Source of the DNA: Treponema sp.
GTDB taxonomy: Bacteria > Spirochaetota > Spirochaetia > Treponematales > Breznakiellaceae
Direction: 5' to 3'
DNA length: 64,000 nt
Assembly: GCA_031257675.1 (NCBI GenBank)
Contig: JAIROG010000104.1
Location: 27,296 to 91,295, forward strand
Within the stretch, counting starts at the first letter, position 1. Each line of letters begins with the position of its first letter. Below, in pieces: positions 1 through 9,984 of the stretch. The notes under the pieces are model-generated. The model saw only the letters and a program-made list of their open reading frames with translations, was not told the DNA's origin and did no database searches. Made by a program: the position numbers and the translations under genes.

Positions 1-1025
1 TTCTCGCCCTTATCGCCCACCAAAATCTTTTCCCCTTCTACAAGCTCGCTGCGTCCGACGGCGGCGAGACCTTCAGCGTATACTTCGGTATTTAAGATGG
101 TTGTCTTAACTGAAATTGCGGCGTGTAAAGGCATAATCTCACTGTACATGACTCCGGCGTTGACATCCACCTTCTTGAAAGCGAAGTTGTACTTGCCGCC
201 CCAATAGACCAACTCCTTCTGAATGTTGGTCTCACCAAAAAAATCATCACGCGCCATAGCGACAAATTCCAAACCGCCTATCCCAATGGGAATAGACAGC
301 CGCGCAGTATAGGCGTCGTTTTTTCCGCTGTGCGTATAGCGAGGGACTTTCTTGGGGTACCACCCCGCCTCAACAACATCATCCCCCGCATAATAAACAT
401 CTTCCCTATAATACTTTGGGTTGTCTGCCGCATTGCCACGCTGGGAAGCTGACGGAACGAGCGCTAAAAGATTGGCGAAGACAAAATCTCTTGAAATTCC
501 CCAATTGTATGTAAATTTACCCGCCCGTAAAAAAACTTTGTTGTTTATTGAGTAATCAAGGTAAAAGGCTTCTACCGCAATGGCAAATTCGGGGAAAGAA
601 AACGAGAATGTCGACCTAACCCCCAATGTATCGGAAATCTGGTAATTAAGCCCCAGTGAGGATGTCATAAGGACGGCCGGCAGTGAAGTCAGTTCGGCGG
701 GGCGCTCGTCCCAATACCACGGCGCTTCATCCCATCCCGGAAAAAAACCTCCGGTAAAAGAGTAACTCGCATTTAAGCTAAAGCCTTTTTTCTTGAGGTC
801 AGAAATCACGGCGGCCGGTTGCGCCGGCGCAACCGCAGGCTTTGCCGGCGTCTCCGTCTGGCCGGACGCGTCGGCCGGGGGCGTTTTCTCTTCAAATAAA
901 GAATCAATGCCGCCCAGCGCGTCAATATCCAACAAAGGTTCCGAGTCCGTGTTTTCCGGCGTCTGAGCGTTCACAAAGCCCGCTTCGCATAAACATAAAA
1001 GAAACACCCCTACAATACGTCTCAT
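1..1025 (-). CDS. Outer-membrane beta-barrel-like protein, partial (C-terminus beyond left edge)
   Basis: Open minus-strand frame from ATG at 1025 to the window edge, absent from the ORF track because no stop is in the window. Starts MRRIVGVFLLCLCEAGFVNAQ (signal peptide), followed by alternating aromatic beta-strand-like sequence (FSLNASYSFTGGFFPGWDEAPWYWDE...). Confidence 0.75.
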   Translation of the reverse strand, partial: MRRIVGVFLLCLCEAGFVNAQTPENTDSEPLLDIDALGGIDSLFEEKTPPADASGQTETPAKPAVAPAQPAAVISDLKKKGFSLNASYSFTGGFFPGWDEAPWYWDERPAELTSLPAVLMTSSLGLNYQISDTLGVRSTFSFSFPEFAIAVEAFYLDYSINNKVFLRAGKFTYNWGISRDFVFANLLALVPSASQRGNAADNPKYYREDVYYAGDDVVEAGWYPKKVPRYTHSGKNDAYTARLSIPIGIGGLEFVAMARDDFFGETNIQKELVYWGGKYNFAFKKVDVNAGVMYSEIMPLHAAISVKTTILNTEVYAEGLAAVGRSELVEGEKILVGDKGE

Positions 1026-1801
1026 TGATCGTTCACCATTTCTAAATAGGTTTTTGAGAAGATATAATCGCCAACCCCGGCAAAGGAAGGTTTCGTGATA
1101 GTTATCAAGGTTCTTTCTTTAACAAACGCGCCGTTTATAGTGGCGCCTTTCAACGCATCTTCAAAAAGAATCCTCTTGGGAACGTACCGGTCTCCCATTT
1201 TGTAATAATCAAGAATAGCCGAAGTGCGCAAAAGCTGTCCCGAAAGGCTGCAATCTTCACTTTTACGCACCAATCCGTCCTCGCTTATCCACAGCCTCAT
1301 TCTAGGATACTGTACGCCCTTGGATATGGAAAGCAACGTAAGAAGCCTGCACTTGTACCTGCCAAGCGTCGCGTCTTCTCCGGAAATCACTTGGTAATCT
1401 TGAGACAAGGTTGAGCGCGTGAAGTCGGAATTGCTGGCATTGGTGTTTTGAAACCGGTCGCTGCTGCTCGTCGTGTTAAAGCGCTTGCTCTCAGGATCGT
1501 AAAACCACAGGGAGCCGCCCTGTTTGAGGTAGCCCTGCCCGCGGCTTATACTCGGCTGAAGGATCACAATGACATACATTTCTTGAGAATCCCGCCTGAA
1601 AATTGCCGCTACGGTTGTGGTTCGCGCCTGACCCGGCTTGTCTTCAACAATGGTATATTCCGCAGAAAAATCAGTGTCAAGGTAACTGACCAGAGCATCC
1701 GCGCGTTTCAGCAATTCCGTATCCGTAAGAGCGCTCAACGAACCGATGATAAAAACCGCGAAGAATGAAGAAAAAACAATCTTCGCTAATATACCTTTCA
1801 T
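1022..1801 (-). CDS. Outer membrane lipoprotein-sorting protein (LolA-like superfamily)
   Basis: MKGILAKIVFSSFFAVFIIGSLSA signal peptide; RADALVSYLDTDFSAEYTIVEDKPGQ...GGSLWFYDPESKRFNTTSSSDRFQ...YQVISGEDATLGRYKCRLLTL typical of LolA_like family. The track start at 2113 overlaps the upstream gene; ATG at 1801 preferred. Confidence 0.8.
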   Translation of the reverse strand: MKGILAKIVFSSFFAVFIIGSLSALTDTELLKRADALVSYLDTDFSAEYTIVEDKPGQARTTTVAAIFRRDSQEMYVIVILQPSISRGQGYLKQGGSLWFYDPESKRFNTTSSSDRFQNTNASNSDFTRSTLSQDYQVISGEDATLGRYKCRLLTLLSISKGVQYPRMRLWISEDGLVRKSEDCSLSGQLLRTSAILDYYKMGDRYVPKRILFEDALKGATINGAFVKERTLITITKPSFAGVGDYIFSKTYLEMVNDQ

Positions 1802-1976
1802 GGTATTATAATATACTACATTATAATGCTTTTTCAATCTTCTTTCCTTTTTCCTTATTATTTTAGTAAAAATCTTCTCAAAACTTCGATTTAGGGCGCC
1901 AATTCCGGAATTGCCTGTTGGGAAAAACCGGACTTCAACCCGCTTTTTCCCAACCGCTTTTTTTTCAGAACGCGCC

Positions 1977-3296
1977 TCACTCGCCGTTGTCGTTGAGCAT
2001 TTTGGAAAGAGAGCCGCGCGAGGCGATAAAAGCCGGAATGCCGAGGGCGGGCAACAGCGCCGCGAAGACAGCCAAGGTATTGAGCAAAAAAGTTTCAAAG
2101 CGGTACAGCGCAAAAAGTTTCCCGTCTTTCATAAACATTTCAAAGCCCGCAATGTCCGAGAACGGCAGCGCGGAAAGAACATTCACCAAAACAATGGAGA
2201 ACAAGAACCCCGCGGCGACGGAAATCAGCGCCAAACACGCGGCTTCTATGACCAGCATCCATGTTATGTCTCCCTCCTGGAAACCCAGTACGCGCATGGC
2301 CCCCAATTCCCGCGAGCGCTCGTAAAGAATCAGCTTGTAGGTTACCAACGCGCTGACAAACACAATAATAAGCATCATGGCAAACAGCAGATACGAAAGA
2401 ACATCCATGGCTTTTAACAAATCGTCAACATCGGACAGGTAAATTTCCAGGGTTAGTATAAAAACTCTGATCCCGCCCCACTCAACGCGTTGCTCCGCTT
2501 CAAAATCAGAACGGTTTTGCAATATGCTGGCGGTATCCACCTCATTCTCCGCAAGCCCCCATTGAAGCAAAGTCTTGTTCCAGTCAATATCGGTTCTCTT
2601 GTCATCAAAGAAGAAGCCAACGCTTGAGCATTCTCCCTGGTTGAAACCCACCAGTTCATTCAATGCCGCTCGTGAGACATAGCTCTTAAAGTAACCAAAA
2701 ATGGTTTTATCTTCAATAATGCCGGCGACAACGAAACTGCCCGTATTTCTCTGCCCTAGGTAGTTTTTCACCTCAAGAATAAGGCTGTCACCCTGCTTAA
2801 CGCCCAGATAATGGGCGATGGGCGAAGAAATCAGAATCTCTTCATCGCCTTGCAGGGGTTTTTCAGGCTTCGCTTCATATTTGAAGCTGTTGAACAGCTC
2901 CGTTTCCGCATCCCAATCAACGCCGTTTACGTATTTGAGCCGCGCCATGTTCCCATTGTAATAGAGAGAGGCTTCGTTCATAAAGTTGGTGCGCATCACG
3001 ATGCGATCCGGGTTGAAATTATTTTGTTCCGCAACGGCGAGGATCGCGTCTATTTCCTTTTGTCCAAGACGAAACACGCTTCCAACGCCGCCATGATCCC
3101 AGCCCAGCGCAATCAGATCGCCCGCGTAATGGGACTGAGCCGTCCGGTACAGCATCGCGGCCATGCCTTCTTTTATCGCCGTAATAGCAGTGATGACCGC
3201 AAAACCGGCGCCGAGGGCAAGAAACAGAAAGAAATACCTGCGTTTGTACCGGGAAAGATAACGGACGGCAAGCGAAACTAGTTTTATCATTTTCAT
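1977..3296 (-). CDS. ABC transporter permease, FtsX/LolC/MacB family
   Basis: MKMIKLVSLAVRYLSRYKRRYFFLFLALGAGFAVITAI; C-terminal FtsX-like TM region YERSRELGAMRVLGFQEGDITWMLVIEAACLALISVAAGF. Confidence 0.85.
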   Translation of the reverse strand: MKMIKLVSLAVRYLSRYKRRYFFLFLALGAGFAVITAITAIKEGMAAMLYRTAQSHYAGDLIALGWDHGGVGSVFRLGQKEIDAILAVAEQNNFNPDRIVMRTNFMNEASLYYNGNMARLKYVNGVDWDAETELFNSFKYEAKPEKPLQGDEEILISSPIAHYLGVKQGDSLILEVKNYLGQRNTGSFVVAGIIEDKTIFGYFKSYVSRAALNELVGFNQGECSSVGFFFDDKRTDIDWNKTLLQWGLAENEVDTASILQNRSDFEAEQRVEWGGIRVFILTLEIYLSDVDDLLKAMDVLSYLLFAMMLIIVFVSALVTYKLILYERSRELGAMRVLGFQEGDITWMLVIEAACLALISVAAGFLFSIVLVNVLSALPFSDIAGFEMFMKDGKLFALYRFETFLLNTLAVFAALLPALGIPAFIASRGSLSKMLNDNGE

Positions 3297-3297
3297 C

Positions 3298-4767
3298 TTA
3301 CGCCCTCGAATCTCTGAGCGCGGCGGCAGGCTCCATGCGCGCCGCTTCTTCAACCGGATAGACTGAAGCCCCAAGCCCCAAGACAACAGCGAGAATCAAA
3401 GACGCCGCGGCGCTCTGCGGGAAAAATTCTATATTCAAGACGCCTCCTCCTCCCAACAGAGATGCCAGGAGATCGTTTGAAATCACTATGCGCATAGAAT
3501 TGATATATTGGAGGAAAAGCATCCCGGCAAGTACGCCGGCGATCCCCGATATGCAGGACAGCGCCAGGTTTTCCCCTAGGAAAAGCGCCCGGATGAACCG
3601 GTCGGCGGCTCCTATCGATCTGAGCGTTCCTATTTCGCGCTTGCGCTTGAAAACCGAAATCAACAGGATGTTGATGACGGCGATAACGCCCACAATGCTG
3701 ACCAGTCCTATGCCGCTGTTAAAGAGGGTTTGCAGAATAATCAGCATGACAGCCGATTCGCCCGCCGCAATCTGCCAGTTTACCGCCACAACTCCGTAAG
3801 AGGAGAGCTTTTTGTTCAAATCATTTATAAAGGAAGCGGTGGATGAAAAAAGCCCTTTCTTTAAGCGTAAAATGATGAAATTCCAGTCTCCGCCCACAGT
3901 CTGCGCCGGCGCTTTTTCTCTAGCCTCGCTTAAAAATGAAGAAACCGCATCCGGGGAGAGTTCTTCGTCCGCTTCCAGGTCCGCTTCCAGAAAACTGGGA
4001 GAATCTTTCCCAAAAAGGTCGTCAATGCCGGAAGCCATAAGCGGCGCAATTTCTTCTCCGGCTTCGGCGTCTGAAGTCGCAACCTGAATTGAGACAAGCG
4101 CCCTCGCGGTCTGAACGTCCGTTATAATGATTTCATTCATAAATTGTCCGGCGTTTTTATATTGGTAGACGCCGACAACCGGCGCTTCCCGTATCTTAAA
4201 GCCTACAATTCCGGCTGACGTAAGCAGGATTTTTTCCCCCGCGCCCGGATATTTTCCGGTCTCCCGCTCAATGGCCGCGGCTTTTTCTTTCGATATCATA
4301 GCGCCGAATTCGCCGTTCAGCAGAAAACGCCCTTCAACAAGCTCTATGGACGGGAAAAGGGGGAAGTAGGCGTCAGGATCAACGCCGCACAACAACGCGG
4401 GGCTACGGTAGTTTTCAAAATCAAGAAGCGCTTGCCCGGACACTTGGCTGGCCATGCCCGCGACATCGGCATCCGCGGCGATGATTTGGGCAAGCGCGTC
4501 GTAGGCGGGAAGTACGGGTATGGAAAAATACTCGTTTACAACCGCCATGTTCGCGCCGAAAAGGTTCATGGTGACATCGCCCGCTTTTTCTATCACCACA
4601 TCGCCCGTAACGCCGTTTATGAACGTATCCCTCATGCTTTGAGCCGTCCTTCCGATGATGCTGTTGCCGGCAAAGAAAAGAAAGGTGATGCTGCCTATCA
4701 GAAGAATGATGATGCCGTTGCTTTTCCTGTTACGGAGAATGTTCCGTAGGATCAATTGCCATATCAA
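3298..4767 (-). CDS. ABC transporter permease, FtsX/LolE/MacB family
   Basis: IWQLILRNILRNRKSNGIIILLIG ... VFKRKREIGTLRSIGAADRFIRALFLGENLALS; adjacent to the ATPase and a second permease. Confidence 0.85.
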   Translation of the reverse strand: MIWQLILRNILRNRKSNGIIILLIGSITFLFFAGNSIIGRTAQSMRDTFINGVTGDVVIEKAGDVTMNLFGANMAVVNEYFSIPVLPAYDALAQIIAADADVAGMASQVSGQALLDFENYRSPALLCGVDPDAYFPLFPSIELVEGRFLLNGEFGAMISKEKAAAIERETGKYPGAGEKILLTSAGIVGFKIREAPVVGVYQYKNAGQFMNEIIITDVQTARALVSIQVATSDAEAGEEIAPLMASGIDDLFGKDSPSFLEADLEADEELSPDAVSSFLSEAREKAPAQTVGGDWNFIILRLKKGLFSSTASFINDLNKKLSSYGVVAVNWQIAAGESAVMLIILQTLFNSGIGLVSIVGVIAVINILLISVFKRKREIGTLRSIGAADRFIRALFLGENLALSCISGIAGVLAGMLFLQYINSMRIVISNDLLASLLGGGGVLNIEFFPQSAAASLILAVVLGLGASVYPVEEAARMEPAAALRDSRA

Positions 4768-5450
4768 CGCCGCTCCTCCGATGCTATAACGCCGTCGCGG
4801 AGATGAACAATCGTCTGCGCTATTTTCCAGATGTCCGGATCGTGCGTGGAAATGATGAGCGTCGTTCCCTCGTCTTTCTGAACCTTCCGCAAGAGTTCAA
4901 GTACACGGCGTCCATTCTCCGAGTCAAGGTTTGCCGTGGGTTCATCCGCGATGACGATGTGCGGGCGGTTGACCAGGGCGCGGGCTATAGCGACCCGCTG
5001 CTGTTCGCCGCCTGAAAGCTCGGCGGGCATGTGGCGCATACGGTCGGCAAGCCCAACCTCCTCCACAAGGGATTCAACCCACTCGCGCCGCTCGGCTTTC
5101 GAACCGGAGTTTTTTCGGATGATCATGGGAAGCTCAACATTTTCAAAAACATCAAGCACCGGCAACAGGTTGAACGATTGAAATACGAAGCCAATCGCTT
5201 CCTGCCTCATCTTGACTATTTCTTCCCTGCTCAAGACGCCGGTTTCCTTGTCGTTTATCAGCAACGCGCCGCTCGTAGGCTTGTCTATAAGCCCGATGAT
5301 GTTCATAAGCGTTGTTTTTCCCGAACCAGACGCGCCGGCGACAGCGATAAACGCGCCTCTTTCTATGTCAAGGCTGATTCCTTTAAGCGCGTCTACCGTG
5401 ACTTCTCCCATGGGATATGTTTTACAAATATTTTTTAGCGCAATTAACAT
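4764..5450 (-). CDS. ABC transporter ATP-binding protein, LolD/MacB type
   Basis: Walker A GASGSGKTT, signature LSGGEQQRVAIARALVNRP, Walker B IVIADEPTANLD; overlaps downstream permease by 4 nt. Confidence 0.93.
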   Translation of the reverse strand: MLIALKNICKTYPMGEVTVDALKGISLDIERGAFIAVAGASGSGKTTLMNIIGLIDKPTSGALLINDKETGVLSREEIVKMRQEAIGFVFQSFNLLPVLDVFENVELPMIIRKNSGSKAERREWVESLVEEVGLADRMRHMPAELSGGEQQRVAIARALVNRPHIVIADEPTANLDSENGRRVLELLRKVQKDEGTTLIISTHDPDIWKIAQTIVHLRDGVIASEERR

Positions 5451-5516
5451 AATTTTATTCTAAAAAAAAGGCGTCCCTTGTCAAGTGTCCCAAGTGAGCA
5501 AAAGGGAGCCAAATGA

Positions 5517-6119
5517 TTATAACTCGCTCCTTTTTGTAATAATTCTTGAAATAAGCCCATATTCAACCGCTTCTTCCGCGTTCATCCAAAAATCACGATC
5601 CGTATCTCTCTCCACTTTCTCAATGGCAACGCCCGTCTCGCCGGCTATGAGTCTGTTGATCTTCGCCCGCAGTTTCTCCAGTTCCCGCGCGTGTATCTCA
5701 ATGTCGGTCGCAACGCCCTGTATGCCGGAAAGCGGCTGATGAATGAGATAATGGCTGTTCGGCAGTCCGATGCGGCGTTCTTTCGGGCTTGCAAGCTGAA
5801 TAATCGCCGCCGCGCTTGCGACAAGCCCCATGCCAACGGTCCACACATCCGGTTTCACAAACCTGATCATATCAAAAATCGCGTAGCCCGCGTCCGCGTC
5901 GCCCCCGGGCGAATCGATAAATATACGGATAGAACCGCCGCCCATATCTTCCAAAAGCAAAAGTTGCCTGATCGTCTTTTCAGCAAGCTCTTTGTTTATC
6001 TCACCGGACAGAAGTATTGTCCTTGTTTTGAGCAACTTTGACGCAAACGGATCAATTTCATGGGATTTCGTTTCTTCTTTTTCCTGCTCATCGTCTTCGT
6101 CATCAAGCAAAATGTTCAT
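5517..6119 (-). CDS. clpP: ATP-dependent Clp protease proteolytic subunit (ClpP-like)
   Basis: IRIFIDSPGGDADAGYAIFDMIRF, GLVASAAAII (Ser nucleophile region), NSHYLIHQPLSG (His), DTDRDFWMNAEEAVEYGLI (Asp). Confidence 0.9.
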   Translation of the reverse strand: MNILLDDEDDEQEKEETKSHEIDPFASKLLKTRTILLSGEINKELAEKTIRQLLLLEDMGGGSIRIFIDSPGGDADAGYAIFDMIRFVKPDVWTVGMGLVASAAAIIQLASPKERRIGLPNSHYLIHQPLSGIQGVATDIEIHARELEKLRAKINRLIAGETGVAIEKVERDTDRDFWMNAEEAVEYGLISRIITKRSEL

Positions 6120-6186
6120 CGTGCCTCCTGTCCTATATAATAAGAAAATTTCTGGGATAAGGCAAGGGGAACGCCCATCAATCTTT

Positions 6187-7203
6187 CTATTCTTCTATAG
6201 GTTCGCTCAATTCACTGAAGTCATCCCACAGTTCGGTAATGGAGCGGGCGTCATTCTTAAAACGGAAGCTGTTTGCCTTCACCCACTGACGGGCGGACAT
6301 GAATTCCTTCCATAAGGCAAAAACGCGCCCTCTGGAGCGTTTAAAAAACCCGGGGAAACGGCGGATCGGGAGGTACGCGCTGTCCCCCCTAAAGACAGGG
6401 GCTATGTTCTTGAGGTAGAATCTACGGTAGCATTGCTCTGTAGTGCTGTCTTCCGGCGGAATGTCGCCGTCATACGAAATCCTGATGAGCTGGGTTGAGG
6501 CGATCTCCTCGCCCCACAGGTGGGCGCGGAACCCGAAATCCATGAGTTGCCAATACGTACGGGTGAGCGCCGCGTCAAAGCCGCCGATCCGAAGGAAACG
6601 CTCCCTGTCATAGACGCCGACCCAATCAAACGGGTACAGCGAGGGTTTCCCTTCCACAATTGGCGTGAAGGACAGCGTTTTCACCGAATTGCCATACAAA
6701 GCCGGCGCTATAAGGGTGGGCAAGGTCTCAAAGCGGGAGTTTTGGATAAGCGGCGCCGTGCAAAGCCGTTTGTATTGGCTGGTTTGCCGCCCCATGGCAA
6801 GCTCTTCCGCGCTCAACAACAGACGCTCGGTCATGCGGAACGCTCCGCCTGAGTGGAGGATACGGAGATCGTTCCATAAAACGAAAAAGAGCGGGCTTGA
6901 AATTTCTAGAGCGGCAACGTTTATCTGTTCCCCGATTGAAATTTCGTCTTTCAGCAAAATAAAGCGGATATGCGGAAAACGTCCCGACAGTTCTTCTATG
7001 TCGTAGCGTTCATGGGGGCCTTCCATGGAAATAATAAAATCAAACCCGATCTTTTCAAGTTCCTGAAAAAATGCATGGCGCGAATAACGCCCGCTCCTGT
7101 TGAGCAACACCGCGGAAAGCCCGGTAGATCCTCCGCGCTCCATGCCTCCCACCACCGTGTACGAACGTCCGGCGTCGTCATATATTGTAGGTGTAATATT
7201 CAT
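6187..7203 (-). CDS. Glycosyltransferase-like (GT-A/family 2-like) protein
   Basis: MNITPTIYDDAGRSYTVVGGMERGGSTGLSAVLLNRSGRYSRHAFFQELEKIGFDFIISMEG...SSPLFFVLWNDLRIL...IGGFDAALTRTYWQLMDFGFRAHLWGEEI; overlaps the upstream spiro-SPASM gene by 26 nt. Confidence 0.6.
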   Translation of the reverse strand: MNITPTIYDDAGRSYTVVGGMERGGSTGLSAVLLNRSGRYSRHAFFQELEKIGFDFIISMEGPHERYDIEELSGRFPHIRFILLKDEISIGEQINVAALEISSPLFFVLWNDLRILHSGGAFRMTERLLLSAEELAMGRQTSQYKRLCTAPLIQNSRFETLPTLIAPALYGNSVKTLSFTPIVEGKPSLYPFDWVGVYDRERFLRIGGFDAALTRTYWQLMDFGFRAHLWGEEIASTQLIRISYDGDIPPEDSTTEQCYRRFYLKNIAPVFRGDSAYLPIRRFPGFFKRSRGRVFALWKEFMSARQWVKANSFRFKNDARSITELWDDFSELSEPIEE

Positions 7204-8782
7204 CGCAACCTGTACATAAGCCTGTATAATTGCAAGCGGCGTGTTCCATGTATACGCCGTTTCCCCGCCGCCAAATTGTTTCCAGGTCCTCGAAAAAGGC
7301 GTTTCCGAGCGTCGAAACGGCGCCGCCCTCCACACCGGCGTCGCTGGCGCAGATTGTCTCTCTGCACAGCGGCGCGGCGCCATCAAGCAAAATAGGCATG
7401 TCCCGCATAAGGTGCCAGCACGGCTGCCTTTCCACAGGCGACAAATCGGACACCCGCAAAGAAGGCAACGCGCCGCAAAAATTATCGTATTTCTGAATGA
7501 TCACCTGCAAACCTTCGGCTTTCCAGAAACGGTAAAACCGTTCAATGTCGTCCTCGGCGCCGCTTATGCGCACCGCCTGCGCGTACACATTGCCCGGAAA
7601 AAATTTCGCAAGCGTTTTGGCGGTTTCAACAGCTTCGGCGCATCCCGCGCCGCGGATTTCCTTGTACCGCGCCGCGTCATAGGCGTCAAGCGACGCGATC
7701 CACGAAAGCGGCGGCAGGCTGTCCGCCCGTACGCCGCTATGCGCGGCGTACGCGGCTTTTTCCGATGCGACCGCCGCCAGATCTTCCAATTCAGCTTTAT
7801 TCCACCCTACGCCCGATGTCTCAATGATGAGGGACAACGCCGGTCTTTCAAGCGCCGCGTTAATCAAGTCCGCCTTTTGGGGATGAAGGCTCAATTCCCC
7901 CCATAATGAAAGATCGATGACCGCATCGCCGGAGAAATCAATTATCTTGTCCAAAAGATGCTCAAAAACATCACGGGGCATAAAATCCCGCTTGTCCGCG
8001 CGTTCCGGCGCCCCGCTCATTCCATACTGCGGATACGGGCAAAATTTGCACGATTGGGCGCAGGGAAGGGCGACCTGAATCGGAAAAAAGGCGGGGAGCG
8101 TCCTAAAAATCTCCGGTTTCTCAACAACAAATCGCTCCGAGTCCGCAGCGCAGGAAAAGCCCGCGTCAAAAAGCCGTTGCAACAAAAGGAGGTTGCGTTT
8201 CGAGTCAGCGGCGAAAGTCAAACGCCGTGAACGCAGATCGAAAGGCGCTATCTCGGTTTCAATGTCAAAAGCGTTGATGTCTTTTTGCAACGCTGAAAAA
8301 ATCGCGTCCCGTTCAACCGCGCCGTCACAGCTAGCCATGTCCGCAAGCCTGCTTATACATTCCGGCGAAAGCGCCTCAGGCGCAAGCCCCGCAGGGTAGC
8401 CGTCCGCAAAGGTGTAATCCGCGCAGTATCGCGTGTGGCGTTTCGCAAGGGCGCCGGCAAGCTCCACGTCAAGAAAAGGGGTGTCCGCCCATACGAAGTA
8501 GACCATTTCAAAGCCCACGCACACCCGGGCAAGCGTCTCCAAGAGCGCCTTTTTTGTCCACCGGTCTTTTGCAAGCGCCGTGATCTTCTCACTTTTTTCA
8601 ACTTTTTCAATATATGAACCGCCAGCCCCTCTCTCGTTTGTCAAAAGGATCATTTTGACAATATGCGGAAAAGCGGCGCTTCTTTCCATCGCCAGATCAA
8701 AAGCGCTTTTTCCGGAGAAGAGGGGTTGAGAAGCCGTCTTTTGAAGATTTCCTCCAAAAAGCACGACAAGGGCATTATCCAT
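7178..8782 (-). CDS. spiro-SPASM type radical SAM protein with N-terminal nucleotidyltransferase-like domain
   Basis: Radical SAM motif CAQSCKFCPYP (CxxxCxxC); C-terminal Cys cluster PCWHLMRDMPILLDGAAPLCRETICAS...HAACNYTGLCTGCDEYYTYNI typical of SPASM; N-terminus MDNALVVLFGGNLQKTASQPLFSGKSAFDLAMERSA resembles cytidylyltransferase-type folds. Confidence 0.8.
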   Translation of the reverse strand: MDNALVVLFGGNLQKTASQPLFSGKSAFDLAMERSAAFPHIVKMILLTNERGAGGSYIEKVEKSEKITALAKDRWTKKALLETLARVCVGFEMVYFVWADTPFLDVELAGALAKRHTRYCADYTFADGYPAGLAPEALSPECISRLADMASCDGAVERDAIFSALQKDINAFDIETEIAPFDLRSRRLTFAADSKRNLLLLQRLFDAGFSCAADSERFVVEKPEIFRTLPAFFPIQVALPCAQSCKFCPYPQYGMSGAPERADKRDFMPRDVFEHLLDKIIDFSGDAVIDLSLWGELSLHPQKADLINAALERPALSLIIETSGVGWNKAELEDLAAVASEKAAYAAHSGVRADSLPPLSWIASLDAYDAARYKEIRGAGCAEAVETAKTLAKFFPGNVYAQAVRISGAEDDIERFYRFWKAEGLQVIIQKYDNFCGALPSLRVSDLSPVERQPCWHLMRDMPILLDGAAPLCRETICASDAGVEGGAVSTLGNAFFEDLETIWRRGNGVYMEHAACNYTGLCTGCDEYYTYNI

Positions 8783-8814
8783 ATTTTATTATTATCGGCA
8801 GGAATAAAAACGCG

Positions 8815-9756
8815 CTAAACTTTTGAGGCGAGGTATTCCAGATAGATTTCTTCTATGGTGCTTTTAGGAGATTCATTGGCTTCTTCCATGAAAATGCGTT
8901 TGCGGAACAGCGTCTTTTCATACCGCTCAATGAAAAAATCGTAAAACCTGCCCGGATCAACGCTTTTTATGCTGGTGTATGCGAATTCTATCGCTCCAAA
9001 GACTTTTTTTAACTCAGCCTCGTTTACAGACTGCATTTTGGCGCGGGACAAGCGATCCCGTTCCCTGACAATATCCTCGTAAGAAAGCCCAAATACAAAT
9101 TCCAGCAAAGCGTTTATCGTTTCCTTATTATCTCCTTGCTCTTTCAGAAAATCGTCCCATTCTTCCGGCATTTCCATTGACAAGCGGATTATTTCGCTGT
9201 TGCCATCCATAGTGCCATAGGTGGGCGGCGTTTTGTCCCTTGCCACCCAAAGCTGTTCCAAATGACCGAAAAAGAAGCCTTTTTTTATATCGAGACCATT
9301 GTCCCATAGGGAAACAAGTTCGTCAGCCAAACGGTTTTTCACCTCTTTGGAAATAAAATTGTTCCGCAGACAGGAGGAATACACTTTCTCCATTGTAAAA
9401 AAAGATGTAATGGTCAGCATACTAGCCCGAAGCGGGACGCTAAACGCGGAAATATCCTTCAATATCGCAAAAAGAGTTGAAAAAATATGCAGTTTAGTGA
9501 CTAAATAATTGCGGAGATTCATCACCCTCGGCGGTATGTGAAGCGTATTGGACGCAAGAATCCTGTTAAGCGTATCAAACGATCTGTCTTTTTCCCAACC
9601 GTCCCTTATCTCAGGGTGGTGAAGCGTAACCTTTTCCAATGTTTCAAGCCACGCAAGCTCATTTTTTATGTCTTCGCTTTCTTTCAAATGAGTTTCATCA
9701 AGATAGGCTAAGATTTGAGCGATCAATTCATTTTCATTCTCTTTGGAAACAGGCAT
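8815..9756 (-). CDS. Conserved hypothetical protein
   Basis: Intact 313-aa ORF with acidic/helical composition; no family recognised. Confidence 0.65.
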   Translation of the reverse strand: MPVSKENENELIAQILAYLDETHLKESEDIKNELAWLETLEKVTLHHPEIRDGWEKDRSFDTLNRILASNTLHIPPRVMNLRNYLVTKLHIFSTLFAILKDISAFSVPLRASMLTITSFFTMEKVYSSCLRNNFISKEVKNRLADELVSLWDNGLDIKKGFFFGHLEQLWVARDKTPPTYGTMDGNSEIIRLSMEMPEEWDDFLKEQGDNKETINALLEFVFGLSYEDIVRERDRLSRAKMQSVNEAELKKVFGAIEFAYTSIKSVDPGRFYDFFIERYEKTLFRKRIFMEEANESPKSTIEEIYLEYLASKV

Positions 9757-9984
9757 TATATAACTCCATTATATATTATATCACAAAATTCAGATAAAGC
9801 AAGCGTTTTTCACTGTTTTTCCTGAAATTCAGAGAACGGCGGCAACCGCAGGAACAACGCCGCTTCACTCCGTTCTTGCCCATCTCCGCGTCGCAAGGGC
9901 CTCGCTCCACCTTGATAAAATTCAGTCTTTTTTATATTATTTGACACTAAGTCTGAAATAAAGGAACACTAAGGAAACAACTCC

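Noticed and set aside
1977-2113. Extended N-terminus of ORF 1022..2113
   Set aside because: The extension overlaps the upstream permease and lacks a signal peptide; the ATG at 1801 gives a clean one.
9790-9915. GC-rich intergenic block before pheT as a T-box or riboswitch
   Set aside because: No T-box consensus or terminator/antiterminator pair could be identified by eye.
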